From Bolinopsis microptera (taxonomy: Eukaryota; Ctenophora; Tentaculata; Lobata; Bolinopsidae): a DNA stretch of 64,000 nt. The DNA lies in assembly GCF_026151205.1 (NCBI RefSeq), contig NC_087076.1, positions 14,619,675-14,683,674 on the forward strand, written 5' to 3'. The notes under the pieces were generated by a model. That model searched no databases and had not been told where the DNA came from. It was given only the letters and a program-made list of their open reading frames with translations. This document shows positions 24,801 to 35,519 of this stretch, in pieces. A program made the translations under genes and the position numbers. Numbering within the stretch: position 1 is the first letter of the stretch; the number at the start of each line of letters is the position of its first letter.

Positions 24801-27800
24801 CTTTGAGACATGTGACACGATTGATTTTGTTGAAATAGTTCAGTTACAAATATTGACAATTTTGGCAGTATCCAAGAAGCCCGACATGACACTGTTAGTA
24901 GAATTCTACAACTACTGAACTAGAAACAAACTAACAACTCAAAACCAATTTCTAATTAGAAGGGAAAAAGATATTTCCGGTGTCATACGTCATGACGTAT
25001 GACATCTATTTTTGGAAATGTCGAGAAGTTGCACAATTCTCTTGCCATAAGGTTAGAGATAATCTAGCTCGTTGCGCGCCCTCCAAACTTTGATTAATGA
25101 CCGACGAGATTATCTGCCCTCTAATTTCTCCATTCGTTCTTTCGTGTTGCAAAATAATTTTTGCAAAATAAATATTCACTACTGGACCTTCTGGGCTCTG
25201 GCTTCTTGGGTACAGTCGAATTTATTTTATGTTGAACGAACACTTCCTCTGTCCCCAGTTTTTCCTGAGAGAGCGTGACATTGGCAAGAACAGAGCTGAA
25301 GCGTCTCACCCTCGTCTGGTAGAACTGAACGAATACGTCTCCACCACCTGCACCATAGAGGCCGTCACCACTGATCTGGTCTCCAAGTTCAGTGTGGTGG
25401 TCCTCACCGACTCGTCACGTGACGAACAACTCAACATCGGAGATTTCTGTCATGCCAACAACATCAAGTTTATTTGCGCCAACACTACCGGCGTCTTCGG
25501 GTTAGTTAATTTCTGGGTTCGGTTTAGATTTTATCGTATAGTAGTAACTTTTCGGCTGAACCTGGTTTTGATCGTTCTTCGGGAGAATAATTTTGTTTGG
25601 AACAAATCATTAATTTAAAAACAAAGAAAATTTACTAACCAAATGGCAATTGATTAATAACTACAAGCTTACTATTACCAAATCCTACAGGAACATTTTC
25701 TGTGATTTCGGAGAAGACTTCAAAGTAATTGACACAAACGGAGAGTCAGTGTTGTCAGTGATGATTGCGGCGGTCACTAAAGATGGAGACGGTATCGTGA
25801 CTTGTCTCGATGAGAAGAGACACGGATTCGAGGATGGAGACTACGTTACTTTTCACGAGGTATTGAGATTTATTTTAAATAAACATGTTTTAATCATTCT
25901 CAGTTTAAAGAAATAGTTCAAATTAATTATCAATTTATCCCAAACAATGGAACTTGAGATGATTCATAACACAACTTTGTTTATGTTATAACAGTGTTTT
26001 TAAAGGTGTTAAAATAACCCGTCCACTCTGGTTACCACGATGTGCCTCACTTATATAACACATAACACCGGCGCGCAGGATAACCCAGAGTGCATAGCAC
26101 GGGGGATTGTTATGTTTTTCTAGATAGACTCAGTGATAACAATTCTCTAAGTAACAGAACATTCAAGTAGTAGGTCATTGGATATGCGTCATCAGAACGC
26201 GTGACATATTAGTAGCCAACAGTGGGGAAATTAAAACTAGGCTAAGTCAAAGACGAGATATCACCCAACAAACCGAACCGGGTTCAGTGAATAAGGGGTT
26301 GAATTATTAAAACTGTGTGCAGGGATTATTTATTAAGCGGAAAATAACAGCGGGCTGGATCAAATAACGCTGCCCCTTATTTTCTATCCCGTCTCTTAGC
26401 AGTTAGCTTTTAGCAGCATCCCGGAGGTGTTTATGATACGCTAAAAAATTACATGGTGTTAAAACGCTGTTAACTTTGTCTTTAAACTATTGTATCCAGG
26501 TGGGAGGTATGGTGGAACTGAACGAATGTACGCCACGAAAGATAGAGGTAAAGGGACCGTACACCTTCAGTATTGGAGACTGCAGTGATCTCTCTGACTA
26601 CACTCGAGGTGGTATCGTGACTCAGGTCAAGATGCCAACTTCCGTTCACTTTGTGAGTTCTTCATACTTCACTCTTACTTCGTTATTTGATTTATCCTTG
26701 ACTTAATGAGTCCGGGATATTCCCTAGAATATTCCTCAGCGTTTTGTTACTCAAAGTAACCACCTAGCAGTGTATGTTTCTTGTTTTCTAAAATTATTAT
26801 GTGATTCATTTTCTGACTTATTAACGTTTAACACCCTGTGCCTATCCCAGAAATCAATGAGGGACGCACTGAAGGACCCGGAGATTCTGCCAACAGATTT
26901 CGCTAAATGGGAGCAACCATACCAACATCACATCTGTTACCTCGCTCTGGTAGAGTTCCAGAAATCAGCCGGAAGAAATCCCAAACCCTACAACGCTGAA
27001 GATAATGCTACCTTCGTTAACTTATGTAATCAAGTTAACGATAAATATTCCTTGGGTCTCGAGGTAATCATTGTTTTAGTTAATTGTGGGAATTGTCTTA
27101 TCTTCATAATCTCAGATCCTAATGATTATTTGTGCCAACTCATTTGTCAAATTTATTGGACGAAGGAACAACCAAATACTTCGTACCCAAAGTATTCGTT
27201 ATATTTCCGCTGGTTGATAGTGATAATTACGACCACTCCCCTGATTCTCGAATCTCGATAGAATAATATTTGAACGCAATAAAAAGAGCCCAAACGTGAT
27301 CTGAATTAAATGAAGACAGAAAATCTAAAAATGTTCCTTAATTAAATTGCTCTCACCACCACCCGTTCCCCAGGTTAACGCTGCCCTATGTGAGGAATTC
27401 GCTAACGGCTGCTCCGGACAGCTGGTAGGCGTACAGGCGTTTATTGGAGGATCAACCGCTCAAGAAGTTATGAAGGCATGCTCGGGCAAGTTCATGCCTA
27501 CAAAGCAGTGGCTTTACTTTGACTGTACAGAGGTCATACCACAGGTTTGTACACTACACTAAACGATAACACATGCACACCATGTTAAACCACGCCGCCT
27601 ATATATACATATTATATATGTATAATATTACCTTGTGTTAATAAAATCAGCGTACAGTGAACTCTAATCCACCATAACCCCACCCAACTAATATCCCTTC
27701 ATCTTCCAACCAGCCTTTCAATTACCGTTCATTACCTTCAATTACCTTTTAATTACCGGTCATAACTCCACTAGGGTTTGAAAGAAGCAGACTGCGAACC

Positions 27801-30800
27801 TTCAGACTCTAGGTACGACGGCCAGGTTCTGTGTCTTGGTAAGGAACTGAACGCTAAGATCGCTGATCAGAAGTGGTTTGTTGTCGGAGCTGGAGCTATT
27901 GGCTGTGAGCTTCTCAAGAATTTCGCTATGATGGGGGTAAGCCTTTGAAAGTTAGCCTCAACAGTTATAATCCTCCAGAGGGTATAGGAGACCGACAGTG
28001 TTTGTTATCTTCCACTACTCCCGAAATTTCACCGCCGTGGCCAATAAAGTAGTGACAGAGCTTGCTAATTTTTAATGGAACGTGTCCAAAATCATTTTTA
28101 AAGCAATTCATGATCGAATACTAGTGTTCAATAATTGTTTGATGAATCATATTTATATCTTACTATATTGATTAGTTGATAGTAAATCGATTAAGTCACA
28201 ATTAAGGAAAATACGTGAAAAATAATCTGGGGAAAATAATGATGGTGACCTAAATTTTGGTTGTCCGAAAATATGGTGTGTTTTTTCTCGAAAAACCACC
28301 GACTTTCGTACCATTTAAATATGTCTCGTACGGCAGTTAACATATTTGTCTTGGGTCGTGGTGTACAGCTACTGTCCCACGCTTCCAGGCTATGTGTCAC
28401 ATAAGACTCCGTGCATTAAAACGGGTGTACGAGAGAAACATTATATGTAATTTTAGAACGCACAGTAAATGTATAAACCGTCAAGTAAAGTTGCAGGGAT
28501 TGGATTTAAGTACTTCAGACGACGTCCTGGACTGGATAGATGTTTGTTAGTACTAAGTTGTCACACACACAAATTACACATTTCCTCACAGGTTGGTCAC
28601 AACAAAGGAATGTTAACTGTAACAGACATGGACACGATTGAGAGGAGTAATCTCAACAGACAGTTCCTTTTCCGATCCTGGGATGTAACTGTAAGCACTG
28701 TTTACACTGTTTGTGTGTGGAATTTCAATCATCTTAGGAATTCCCAAAGTACCCGATCGTTCGCCTGAACTATTTAGATTATGCAGGGTTCGTGTTCATG
28801 TTCTAGAACTTAACACGTGACTGTGAGAATTGTTAATAACTCACACTCTCTCTCTCTCTCTCCAGAAAATGAAGTCAGACACAGCGTGTAACGCAGTGAA
28901 GGAAATGAACCCTGATATCAATGTTACATCACATCAGAACAGAGTTGGTCCTGAAACTGAGAAGGTTTGTCATTAAGTAGCAATGATATATTTGACTTGA
29001 GGAGGAAACTATGCTGCAATGTACTGCTGAAAACGCATGGAAAATCACGCGGTCACAAATTGCTTATATAATTGTACACACATTGTCACATTGATCACAT
29101 TCGGCCACTATCCTATCAGAACCTAATTTCATTTCAACACCATCAGTCTCGGTACTCTGTTTGCAAGAGCAGTTCATTCTATACTCTCCAATAATGAAAG
29201 CTACACTGCCTACCACTCAATTCCAGTTTCACATTAGATCTAATTATTAATGTGAAGATAACAATTATTGTGACATCAGTTCCGTTCTCAGTTGGGATTA
29301 TTGGTTAGCATCTTTTTGTGTGTAACATTGCCTGGAGCCCCATCCCTGACATCATTTCTATTTTCAGGTCTACACAGACAGCTTCTTTGCTGACCTAAAC
29401 GGGGTAGCCAACGCTTTGGATAACGTGGATGCTCGGAGTTACATGGACAGGCGATGTGTGTACTACAAACTGCCTCTCCTCGAATCAGGAACATTGGGCA
29501 CCAAAGGAAATGTTCAGGTACACTGCCCTATAGCAAGAATACTCTACACCGTTACATTCCTGTGATTTGCATTGAATTTCGATGTGATGTTATTCATGAC
29601 TGCCTAATTAGGCATATTAATAGACGTGTATGCTTGCCGTGCGAAAGATTTATCACATATTATCGTTTTAAAGTTTCCAGATTGTTCTAACCTCTCGACA
29701 CACCTCAGATCGTTCTGCCCCACATTACAGAATCCTACTCTTCATCTCAAGATCCCCCTGAGAAGACAATACCTATGTGCACACTAAAGAATTTCCCTAA
29801 TGCAATTGAACATACGATACAATGGGCCAGAGATCAGTTCGAGGGGCTCTTCACCAAGACAGCTGAGAACTGCCACAAGTTTATAACGTAAGTGGAGCCC
29901 GGTAACGCCACCTTTTGTACTCTGTTCAAATTCCGTTTATCGTTAGATACTGTTGAAATAACGGCATTAAATTTGTCATGTTGTTTAAAAATGTTGGACT
30001 CGGGTATTTAATCATTAGCGAACGGTCTAATCGTGTACCACTTTGTAAACTTTACATTTTCAGGGAGCCAAAGTTCCTAGAAAAGCAAAAGAGTGGCGGA
30101 GCATTGGTGAGAGAAAGCTTTTTGTTATTTTAAATGCCCTATTTAGCGAATCGGTCACAAAATTTAGCTTTTGAGAAAACATCTTCGGCGACTAGCAAGC
30201 ATAGTCAGGAAAAGAATGCAGAAGACAACATTTGCCTTGCGCGGCTCGTGCCGCGCGCTTATTTATGATATTGAAGTATGATCGAGGCAAGTATACAAAA
30301 AATAATACAAATTGAGTCTAAGTAAATCAAAATCAAAGTGGAATAGAATTTTATTCCAACGATTGAAGTTAGTATATAATTAAATAATCGGCTCGACCAT
30401 ATATTCAATACTTGATTCTTAATTATAGTGTAACTTGTAAGTACTGATTTTAAAACGTTAAAATTTTAGATTGCCATCTTGGAAGGCCTTCGCAAAGACC
30501 TCGGAACGGACAAGCCTGACGATTTTACGGATTGTATAAGATGGGCCAGGATGCTTTTTGAAGAGAATTTCCACAACACGATAGCTCAACTATTGTACAA
30601 CTTCCCACCGGATCAGAAGACTAGCTCCGGTGCCCCCTTCTGGTCAGGTCCTAAACGTTGTCCTGCCGCTATCAACTTCGACGCCAACAACGTAAGTTTA
30701 TCATTTTAATTTTTAAAGTGGACTATTAGTGTTTCTTTGTATGTAGTATATCACTTTTTAATGTAATGGTTTACCTGCTGATTTGATTCGAAACTTTCAT

Positions 30801-32154
30801 CAAATAATACAGAGCTATTCAACATGGAAACAATAAAAGTGTTTCTTTAACTAAATCTAGATACATTTCAGAGCGAACACTTAGACTTCGTCGTTGCTGC
30901 AGCTAACTTGAGAGCTTATAACTACTCCATCCCAACGAACAGGAGTAGAGATTTTATCAAAGGGCATGTCACTAACATTACAGTTCCGCCATTTAAACCC
31001 AGATCAGGTTCCTTTATTTTTTATTCTTAATCATTTGAATGGTTTTCTTCTCCAAACATGTAGATATTCACGATGATACATTTCGTTCTTCCAGTTGATT
31101 CTTTGTACTGTTCAAATAACAAATGCATGTTTTAACAGGTGTAAAGATAGCAGTTACTGAAGCTGAAGCAGAGAACATGAATAATGATGAAGAATCTGAC
31201 AGCGACAAGGCGAAAAGTATTTTGGGAGAGCTCAATGCCAAGATGGATCAATTGAGATCTCTTAACATACAAGTTGCCGACTTCGAAAAGGTTTGGCGGA
31301 ATTTAGATTACATTTTATATCGGATATGTGGTCGTGACTTTTTTAAACATGTCGCTGAGTACAAGTTTTATCTTAAAAGTGTATGTTGCTGAGTAAAAGT
31401 GGTATGAAGTGGTGCTGACAATATCTTCCTCAGGACGACGATACGAATTTCCACATGGACTTCATCACAGCTTGTTCCAATGCAAGAGCATCAAGCTACA
31501 GAATTGCTGCAGCTAACAAACACAAAACTAAACTCATCGCTGGAAAAATCATCCCTGCAATAGCCACGACGACTGCAGTAGTAGCTGGTCTTGTCAGTAT
31601 TGAGATGTACAAAATGATTCAAGGACTCAAAGATGTTGAGAAATATAAGAACGCATTCTTGAACTTGGCGCTGCCATTCTATGCATTTTCAGAACCGATA
31701 TTAGCACCAAAGAACAAATATTACGACGTAGAGTGGACTCTGTGGGACAGATATGATATACAGGGTGATATAACTCTGCAAGAACTATTAGACATCTTTG
31801 AAAACGAGCATAAGTTAGAGATATCAATGTTGTCTCAAGGAGTATGTATGTTATACGCGTTCTTCATGCCTGCCGACAAACGAAAAGAACGATGTGGAAT
31901 GAAGTAAGTGCACTGATCCAACTCCGTAATAATCCAATTAAAGTCTAGAATGTTCCAATCTAACACTCATGACTTGATTTAAAAACTGAATCCATTAATT
32001 AACATGGCATGTTCTCAGGTTATCCGCACTGGTTGAGTTAGTCACAAAGAAGAAGTTGCCCGCACACAAACGAGCCCTAGTTCTGGAGATTTGCTGCAAC
32101 GACTCGGAAGGGGAGGATGTCGATACTCCCTACATCAACTACTCTCTCCCCTAA
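13225..32154 (+). CDS. UBA1: Ubiquitin-activating enzyme E1 (19 coding exons)
   Basis: Exons: 13225-13305, 23140-23222, 24588-24756, 25259-25500, 25691-25859, 26500-26652, 26851-27063, 27374-27544, 27775-27936, 28592-28690, 28866-28964, 29368-29517, 29709-29887, 30064-30106, 30470-30691, 30872-31007, 31139-31290, 31434-31903, 32019-32154. All boundaries are GT-AG and phases agree, giving 1,042 residues, the usual E1 length. The enzyme adenylates ubiquitin with ATP, then holds it as a thioester for E2. Exon 1 has a basic TKKRRVE nuclear signal like that of animal UBA1. The inactive adenylation half carries GLGGLG (residues 75-80) and the active half GAGAIG (465-470). The catalytic cysteine is Cys621 in [15 protein letters not shown]. 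The C-terminal ubiquitin-fold domain is complete. Intron 1 is 9.8 kb and hosts antisense genes. Confidence 0.97.
14127..14275. mobile_element. hAT-type MITE with 8-bp target duplication
   Basis: The 149-bp element begins CAGGGACAAGAGGATTTCGC and ends with the imperfect complement (GCGAAATCCTTTTGTCCCTG). It is flanked by identical 8-mers TAATTTAG at 14,119-14,126 and 14,276-14,283. CAGGG termini and 8-bp duplications are hAT hallmarks. The interior is made of repeated CGCGAAATTT blocks and has no coding capacity. It lies in UBA1 intron 1. Confidence 0.85.
15758..15816 (+). repeat. (GA)n microsatellite
   Basis: About 59 bp of nearly pure GA dinucleotide in UBA1 intron 1. A shorter (CT)n run lies at 16,172-16,192. 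Confidence 0.95.
16662..16796 (+). repeat. (CTCC)n tetranucleotide satellite
   Basis: About 135 bp of pure CTCC repeat in UBA1 intron 1, read as GGAG on the other strand. It creates spurious GREG or PSLP repeat frames on both strands. Confidence 0.95.
17508..17760 (+). repeat. 19-bp A/T-rich minisatellite, about 13 copies
   Basis: The unit TTAATTAATTAAGATTAAA repeats with almost no divergence apart from one shortened copy near 17,665. It lies 45 bp from the stop codon of the minus-strand carbonic-anhydrase-like gene, so it would fall in that gene's 3' UTR or terminator region. Confidence 0.9.
17805..19022 (-). CDS. Secreted carbonic-anhydrase-like protein, zinc site lost, acidic tail, probable GPI anchor
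   Basis: Single-exon gene, 405 residues. A signal peptide (about 1-15, cut after NVSA) precedes an alpha-carbonic-anhydrase fold. Residues 88-127 align without gaps to residues 101-140 of the gene at 54,627-55,625, both ending RNLD and followed by DYY. At the three zinc positions this protein has Lys96, Thr98 and Gln120 instead of histidines, so no hydratase activity is expected. The Glu of the third-ligand strand is kept (Glu118). From about residue 295 come low-complexity Glu/Gly/Lys repeats (EEEEGTEG type), then a small-residue stretch and a hydrophobic end typical of a GPI signal. A pyrimidine tract and CAG lie 11 bases before ATG. The gene is antisense within UBA1 intron 1. A binding or structural role is inferred. 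Confidence 0.8.
   Translation of the reverse strand: MLAISLALLASNVSADCDPSSGKLSPIYIKKQDRTRYYKENQSALLTLPSATAIFPYTPDGATKTPEVPFSKKVTIVFPSYFMVGTGKGIEFEYLKITASDPPTLQHRLMNSKGNYVEVQLHGRNLDREDENAPDYYVALSILYQLSDFITESTYEPNATKSASYYLTGMLSARYYYQELALSVFFPPDTKTLYTYYGTLTDKDDQCKPNILWIVYDHSDTEVGNIHVSKQILQTFNSLFGGDIKARPYGNGDGIFPVTKHVFNSECCKVVNGTGSCEEGTNVTSKSDAEICTLEEGKEKEKGKGYEDGEKEENEEVKEKEEEGTEGEEEEGTEEEEEEGTEGEEEEGKGYEEEGKEEEGRTEGEEEGKEEFGVDGQADGSENNCAAVTTLAGSRLSLVGFLLRF
19577..19774 (-). CDS. Small secreted peptide, tandem family member 1
   Basis: 65 residues, single exon, not recognised. The first 22 residues ([22 protein letters not shown]...) are shared by all three members; they form a signal peptide likely cut after Cys-Asp-Ala, leaving a mature chain that begins Gln-Gly and could form pyroglutamate. 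The mature part has WFAK, a Gly/Ser-rich hinge (GHSRSGS), QEEVVE and a C-terminal FVRRR plus two residues. It contains no cysteine. It is the most diverged copy, with a two-residue longer hinge. An acceptor-like TTTCTCACAAATAG lies 3 bases before ATG. The start is fixed by conservation of GGATATGAC around ATG in all copies. Hormone-like, antimicrobial or venom-type roles are possible; none is shown. Confidence 0.75.
   Translation of the reverse strand: MTCRAGKLLLLLSVLLYMTPELCDAQGIPAEWFAKQLGHSRSGSQEEVVEKGEEELSKFVRRRAE
20133..20327 (-). CDS. Small secreted peptide, tandem family member 2
   Basis: 64 residues, single exon. It has the same signal peptide as member 1, with the cut expected after Cys-Glu-Ala. 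The mature region starts Gln-Gly, then [19 protein letters not shown] and a C-terminal KFVRRR. Coding and flanking DNA on both sides resemble member 3 closely (the upstream CTTTCTGAGTGAAAT block and the downstream TCAGCTCCCCACTTGCAGGG block), so these two are the most recent duplicates. A TTTCACTCAG acceptor-like site lies 7 bases before ATG. The start spacing to neighbouring copies is 553 and 520 bp. Function unknown. Confidence 0.75.
   Translation of the reverse strand: MTCRAGKLLLLLSVLLYMTPELCEAQGQFAADWFAKHMGGSASQEEVVEMGDKELSKFVRRRAD
20653..20847 (-). CDS. Small secreted peptide, tandem family member 3
   Basis: 64 residues, single exon, first in the array on the coding strand. The signal peptide is identical to member 2. 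The mature core [20 protein letters not shown] is nearly identical to member 2, while the three residues after Gln-Gly and the acidic segment before the C-terminal FVRRR differ. A possible polyadenylation signal (AATAAA on the minus strand) lies near 20,524. The arginine triplet followed by one small and one acidic residue is kept in all copies, suggesting a functional C terminus or a processing site. Function unknown. Confidence 0.75.
   Translation of the reverse strand: MTCRAGKLLLLLSVLLYMTPELCEAQGVLDADWFAKHMGGSASQEEVVEIEDEELSEFVRRRGE
21622..21929. mobile_element. Near-perfect palindrome (foldback MITE)
   Basis: Two 141-bp arms (21,622-21,762 and 21,789-21,929) are reverse complements with one mismatch noticed, around a 26-bp spacer. 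The arms include GCCGAAACGTCGAC-type sequence and have no coding capacity. Such high arm identity implies recent formation or ongoing homogenisation. It is in UBA1 intron 1, so the pre-mRNA could fold into a long hairpin. Confidence 0.85.
21979..22203. mobile_element. Mariner-type MITE, 225 bp
   Basis: Terminal inverted repeats CAGGGTGATTC / GAATCACCCTG lie within a TA dinucleotide duplication (21,977-21,978 and 22,204-22,205). Termini and TA target fit the Tc1/mariner group. Its first seven bases match the termini of the 1,513-bp mariner-like elements at 36,406 and 46,076. Confidence 0.75.
23352..24337. mobile_element. TTAA-flanked element with inverted repeats of over 200 bp, in UBA1 intron 2
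   Basis: The termini GGGGTATACAC / GTGTATACCCC are bounded by TTAA (23,348-23,351 and 24,338-24,341). Long arms follow: about 23,385-23,612 is the reverse complement of about 24,062-24,285 (CATCTAGCGCACCGATTCC, ATGGTCGATTACAGAAATG and GATACGATATCAAGATTTT blocks on the right arm or its complement). No transposase was found. It is an internally degenerate piggyBac-like non-autonomous element. Confidence 0.75.
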
Positions 32155-33096
32155 ACTACAGATTCTAACTTAAAAACTGATGTGACCCGGATGAGGTCAG
32201 ACCGGGTTAATATGAGGTTAAATGTTATATATGTCATAGCGCCATTGTTTGCTGAAAAGCAGGCGGCCTTGTTTCTGCAGCGAATTTTTAATCTATATTT
32301 GGTATGACGTTTCGAGGCTGTATTGTTGGTACTTGTTGCGCGAATTTACACAGCTTGACTTGAATATTTAATGGAGATAACAAAATTTGGAGGGGGTAAT
32401 CTTTCTTAAACAATCTCAAGTTTAGGATCGAGTGGGTTTTATAATTCAAGTGCTTTTTGGTCACTGAATAATTATTAATTTGATAAAAATGAACACAAGT
32501 TTACTGAATCATAGATTTTAAATGTGTCCTCGATCAAGAGAAAGCGTTCATAATGGACCAGCTAAAAATTGGTTGTTTGAAAGACGTTGAAGTGTTTCTA
32601 ATGTGTTGGTGACTGTTTATTTGACACCATGTATCAATTTCAATTTGCTTACGAGAAAGTAAAATGTTTTCATTATTACTACCGCGGTATTGGGTATGCC
32701 CGTCCTACAGACTACAGACTTAATATGTAATAGTCCTGATTTGAAAATAAAAGTCTATTTTGGTACAATAAAAAATCAAACCACCCAGTCAGAGCTTTAA
32801 TGATATAACCCTCTATTTCGCTTTCTCCTTTAAGTTGAATGCGGGTGTACTTACACAGTGACTTGACGCGGACGTAAGGAATAAGATTATGCAGACGATC
32901 AGTAATCAGTATGAACAAATATGATCATTGATGAGGTTGTCAAATCTCAGAAACGATCGCCAAATATTTTTAAAAGCCAGCTTAACAAAATCAACAAGAA
33001 TTGCGCCCGTTGTTCCGTTTTGGCGAACGCTAGATTTCCATTCAGTATGCCTATAACTTGAGTATAACTATGCCTATAACTTGAGTATAGTATAAC
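32155..33096 (+). other. UBA1 3' flank
   Basis: This is probable UBA1 3' UTR, with polyadenylation signals AATAAA at 32,746-32,751 and another near 32,767. No further gene is seen up to the next inverted-repeat element. Confidence 0.5.
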
Positions 33097-34354
33097 ATAT
33101 GAACCTGCACATGCAACAATGGGCCAAGTAACTTGGCCCGGTTTTTATTTTGTTGCTAGAAGTGATCAGGATGCCAAGACGCATCTACATGTCAATTTTG
33201 AACAAAATCGGTAGGTAGTGCGCCATCGATAGTGAGCCGCGCGTGCCGACTGTAGGATGGTTTTTTAGCGCTAATTTCGGCCAGCACAATTTTCTTCAAA
33301 CAAATAGATATTAAGTATCCTTCCCGACCTCCGATTGCAACAAAAATTGGTAAGCTTACTCATAGACTTACAAGGAAAGTGTCCGAAAAGTTTAAAGCAT
33401 ATCCAACCATCAGACATTATGTTACAGCTAAAAGCACCGTATTTTGCCCCATTTTGATCACTATATCAACTCTGATATCCACCAAATTTTTCGGACAGTT
33501 GTGAAAGCCCTATTGGAAGGTCGTCGCCAATTTTCAGAATGATCTCATTCAAGGAACTAAAGATATATCCAAATAATACGACAAAAACCAACGAATTTGG
33601 TCAAATTTGGTCAAATTACGCGACTTTTACAGCTAATTTTGCTCCAAAAGCCGCGCACCATCAAATATGGCACCTAGACGAAACTCACTGATTTTTCCAA
33701 AAAGGTATGACAAATTTGGTACTGTGAAAATTCTCACAGTCTCTAGCAACATTTTAGAAAATTCAGCCCTTTCAATAGTGGGCTATATAATGTGGATCTC
33801 TACTTCAATCTAAGTTATGCAGTTCAAGAATGGGCTAGCTAACATAGCCCGAGATAATAATTAAGCTGTGCTTCTTCGCAGGTGGGCCAAGTTAATGTGG
33901 CCCGTTATTGTATAGGTATGAGATTACTTCCATTAAAAATAGTTGCTGGTCTATGTTACATGGCCCATATCCTTTTATATGAATGGGTGGGCCAAGTAAT
34001 GTAGACCATTGATTCACGATGTCAATCCTTCGCATCTCGCCGATCTGCATACATGTGGTTGCGAGAAGCATTATTGGATGCGCGCGCGCGACCCAGTAGT
34101 GCATCGCGCTACAATGTAGACCACATAAGTTTATTGGAAATCTGCGAGCCATGTAACTTTTTGCCAGATGCAGACGAAACTATTTACAATTTTGCTTTAA
34201 AAATTAATGTGCCTAATGGGCCAACCGAATACCTAACCCACGAACAAAATTTTTTGATGATCCAACATATCCTGTAAAAATGGGAAAGTTTTTTCCGTTT
34301 ATCTCAAAACCACTAAAAACTACTTGGCCCATTGTTGCATGTGCAGGTTCATAT
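33097..34354. mobile_element. 1.26-kb terminal-inverted-repeat element
   Basis: The termini read ATATGAACCTGCACATGCAA and, inverted at the right end, TTGCATGTGCAGGTTCATAT, followed inward by TGGGCCAAGTA / TACTTGGCCCA. The motif GGGCCAAGT recurs several times inside. A short frame at 34,053-34,277 (74 codons) has no recognisable domain. It appears to be a non-autonomous DNA transposon; the superfamily and target duplication are unresolved. Confidence 0.65.
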
Positions 34355-34399
34355 ATATAATAAGCTCTAATCAGCTCACTTCATAATAATAATATATCG

Positions 34400-34456
34400 C
34401 ATAGCCATAATAAATGAGTACTCGCAGTACGAGTAGACTCATTTATCATGGCTATG
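34400..34456. repeat. Strong hairpin, about 25-bp arms
   Basis: The arms CATAGCCATAATAAATGAGT and ACTCATTTATCATGGCTATG are complementary except for few mismatches, extended inward by ACTCG/CGAGT around a tiny loop. There is no U-rich tail or gene nearby to suggest a function. It may be a solo relic of a foldback element. Confidence 0.6.
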
Positions 34457-34571
34457 TGAACCGCGCATTCACTGACCACAGGTTCAAGGTTATACATCAA
34501 TTTTGACATACGTTGCATGCCACTTTTCGCGCGCGATATTTGGATACGAAACATGTATCAACATCAATTAA

Positions 34572-34946
34572 CGGGTGATACTCGTAAAATATCTGTTCCA
34601 TATATTGGACCGTCGACGAGTCCAACTCGGCGCGCGTCCTGGTAGGTTGTAAACCTACAATACATCAACCTTTGACCTTGCGAAGCAAGAATGCTAGCTT
34701 TGCGCGGCGCGTCGAAGCGGCGAAGTCCTCTGCAACCTTAACTAATAACTTACTTGTCATACGTTGTATGACCCGCCGCGCACAAAGTGCGCGGCTCCCC
34801 CTGTATCGATAGTGAAACGACCGTGGGGTCACAACGTGATACAATAACTAATTACCTGTTGTAGGTTAAAACCTACCAGGACGCGCGCCGAGTTGGACTC
34901 GTCGACGGTCCTGAATATGGAACAAATATTTTACAAGCATCACCCG
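34572..34946. mobile_element. TTAA-flanked MITE, CGGGTGATACTCG family, full copy
   Basis: It is bounded by TTAA (34,568-34,571 and 34,947-34,950), with inverted repeats of about 90 bp that start CGGGTGATACTCGTAAAATA and run to GGTAGGTTGTAAACCTACAA. GC-rich CGCGCG blocks lie within. Related copies are at 56,112-56,352 and 62,006-62,303, and single ends at 36,126-36,213 and about 57,109. Confidence 0.8.
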
Positions 34947-35432
34947 TTAACTTACCTGGGGACCTCAGGCTATTATATTTATGTTCATAATCATAGAATA
35001 GAGATTAAGCGGAATCACAGGCTGATCGCCCGGCCCAGCTTCTTTCACGTATTTCAGGAACTACCTTGAAAAAAGCGCCTCGCTCAAAGATTGGTGTGCC
35101 GGGTTTTAAAAAATTGCATCGTCGATCACTATAATGATGATGAAAGCAAGCTTCTAAATTCGGGATAGCCTGTGGCAGGCAACGCCCGATTCTAATGCTT
35201 CTACAGGCCTACACAAGTGTAAGTAAGTAGGTAAATATTTCATGCTAGGCATGTGGCACCCATTACGGTAACCATCCATTGAGTTTTTGCTTTTTCGCTG
35301 TACTATATTGCACAGCTCCCCATTTAACCCTCACACACGATTTCTCGAGCATTCGGCTGGGTGGACCGGGAGGCTGCATAAATCCTATGGGATCCTTAGC
35401 AGAACGTCGACGACGCTCACCCCACGACTAGG

Positions 35433-35515
35433 TAGACAGCCGGTATTGAACTTGCAACCTCACGATTGCTGGCGTTCTAAGAACTGCGTTCTAACCAACT
35501 GAGCTACCTGGCCGT
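35433..35515 (-). repeat. tRNA-like sequence, probable head of a tRNA-derived SINE
   Basis: On the minus strand there is a pol III A box (TAGCTCAGTTGG, 35,495-35,506) and a B-box-like AGTTCAATACC (35,442-35,452). The outer ends pair partly (CCAGGTAG with CTACCTAG). The anticodon arm does not fold canonically, so this is not called a working tRNA gene. The unrelated DNA downstream to about 35,160 could be the SINE body. Confidence 0.5.
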
Positions 35516-35519
35516 TAAT

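Noticed and set aside
24980-25003. Short palindrome GTCATACGTCATGACGTATG in UBA1 intron 3
   Set aside because: A 22-base palindrome without spacing, partners or nearby feature; a chance or minor hairpin cannot be excluded.
25985-26472. Possible terminal inverted repeat element in UBA1 intron 5
   Set aside because: Only about 10-14 bases match imperfectly (AACAGTGTTTT against AACAGCGTTTT) and no target duplication is evident.
35433-35515. Functional tRNA gene
   Set aside because: The A and B boxes are present, but the anticodon stem does not pair and the acceptor stem pairs only partly.
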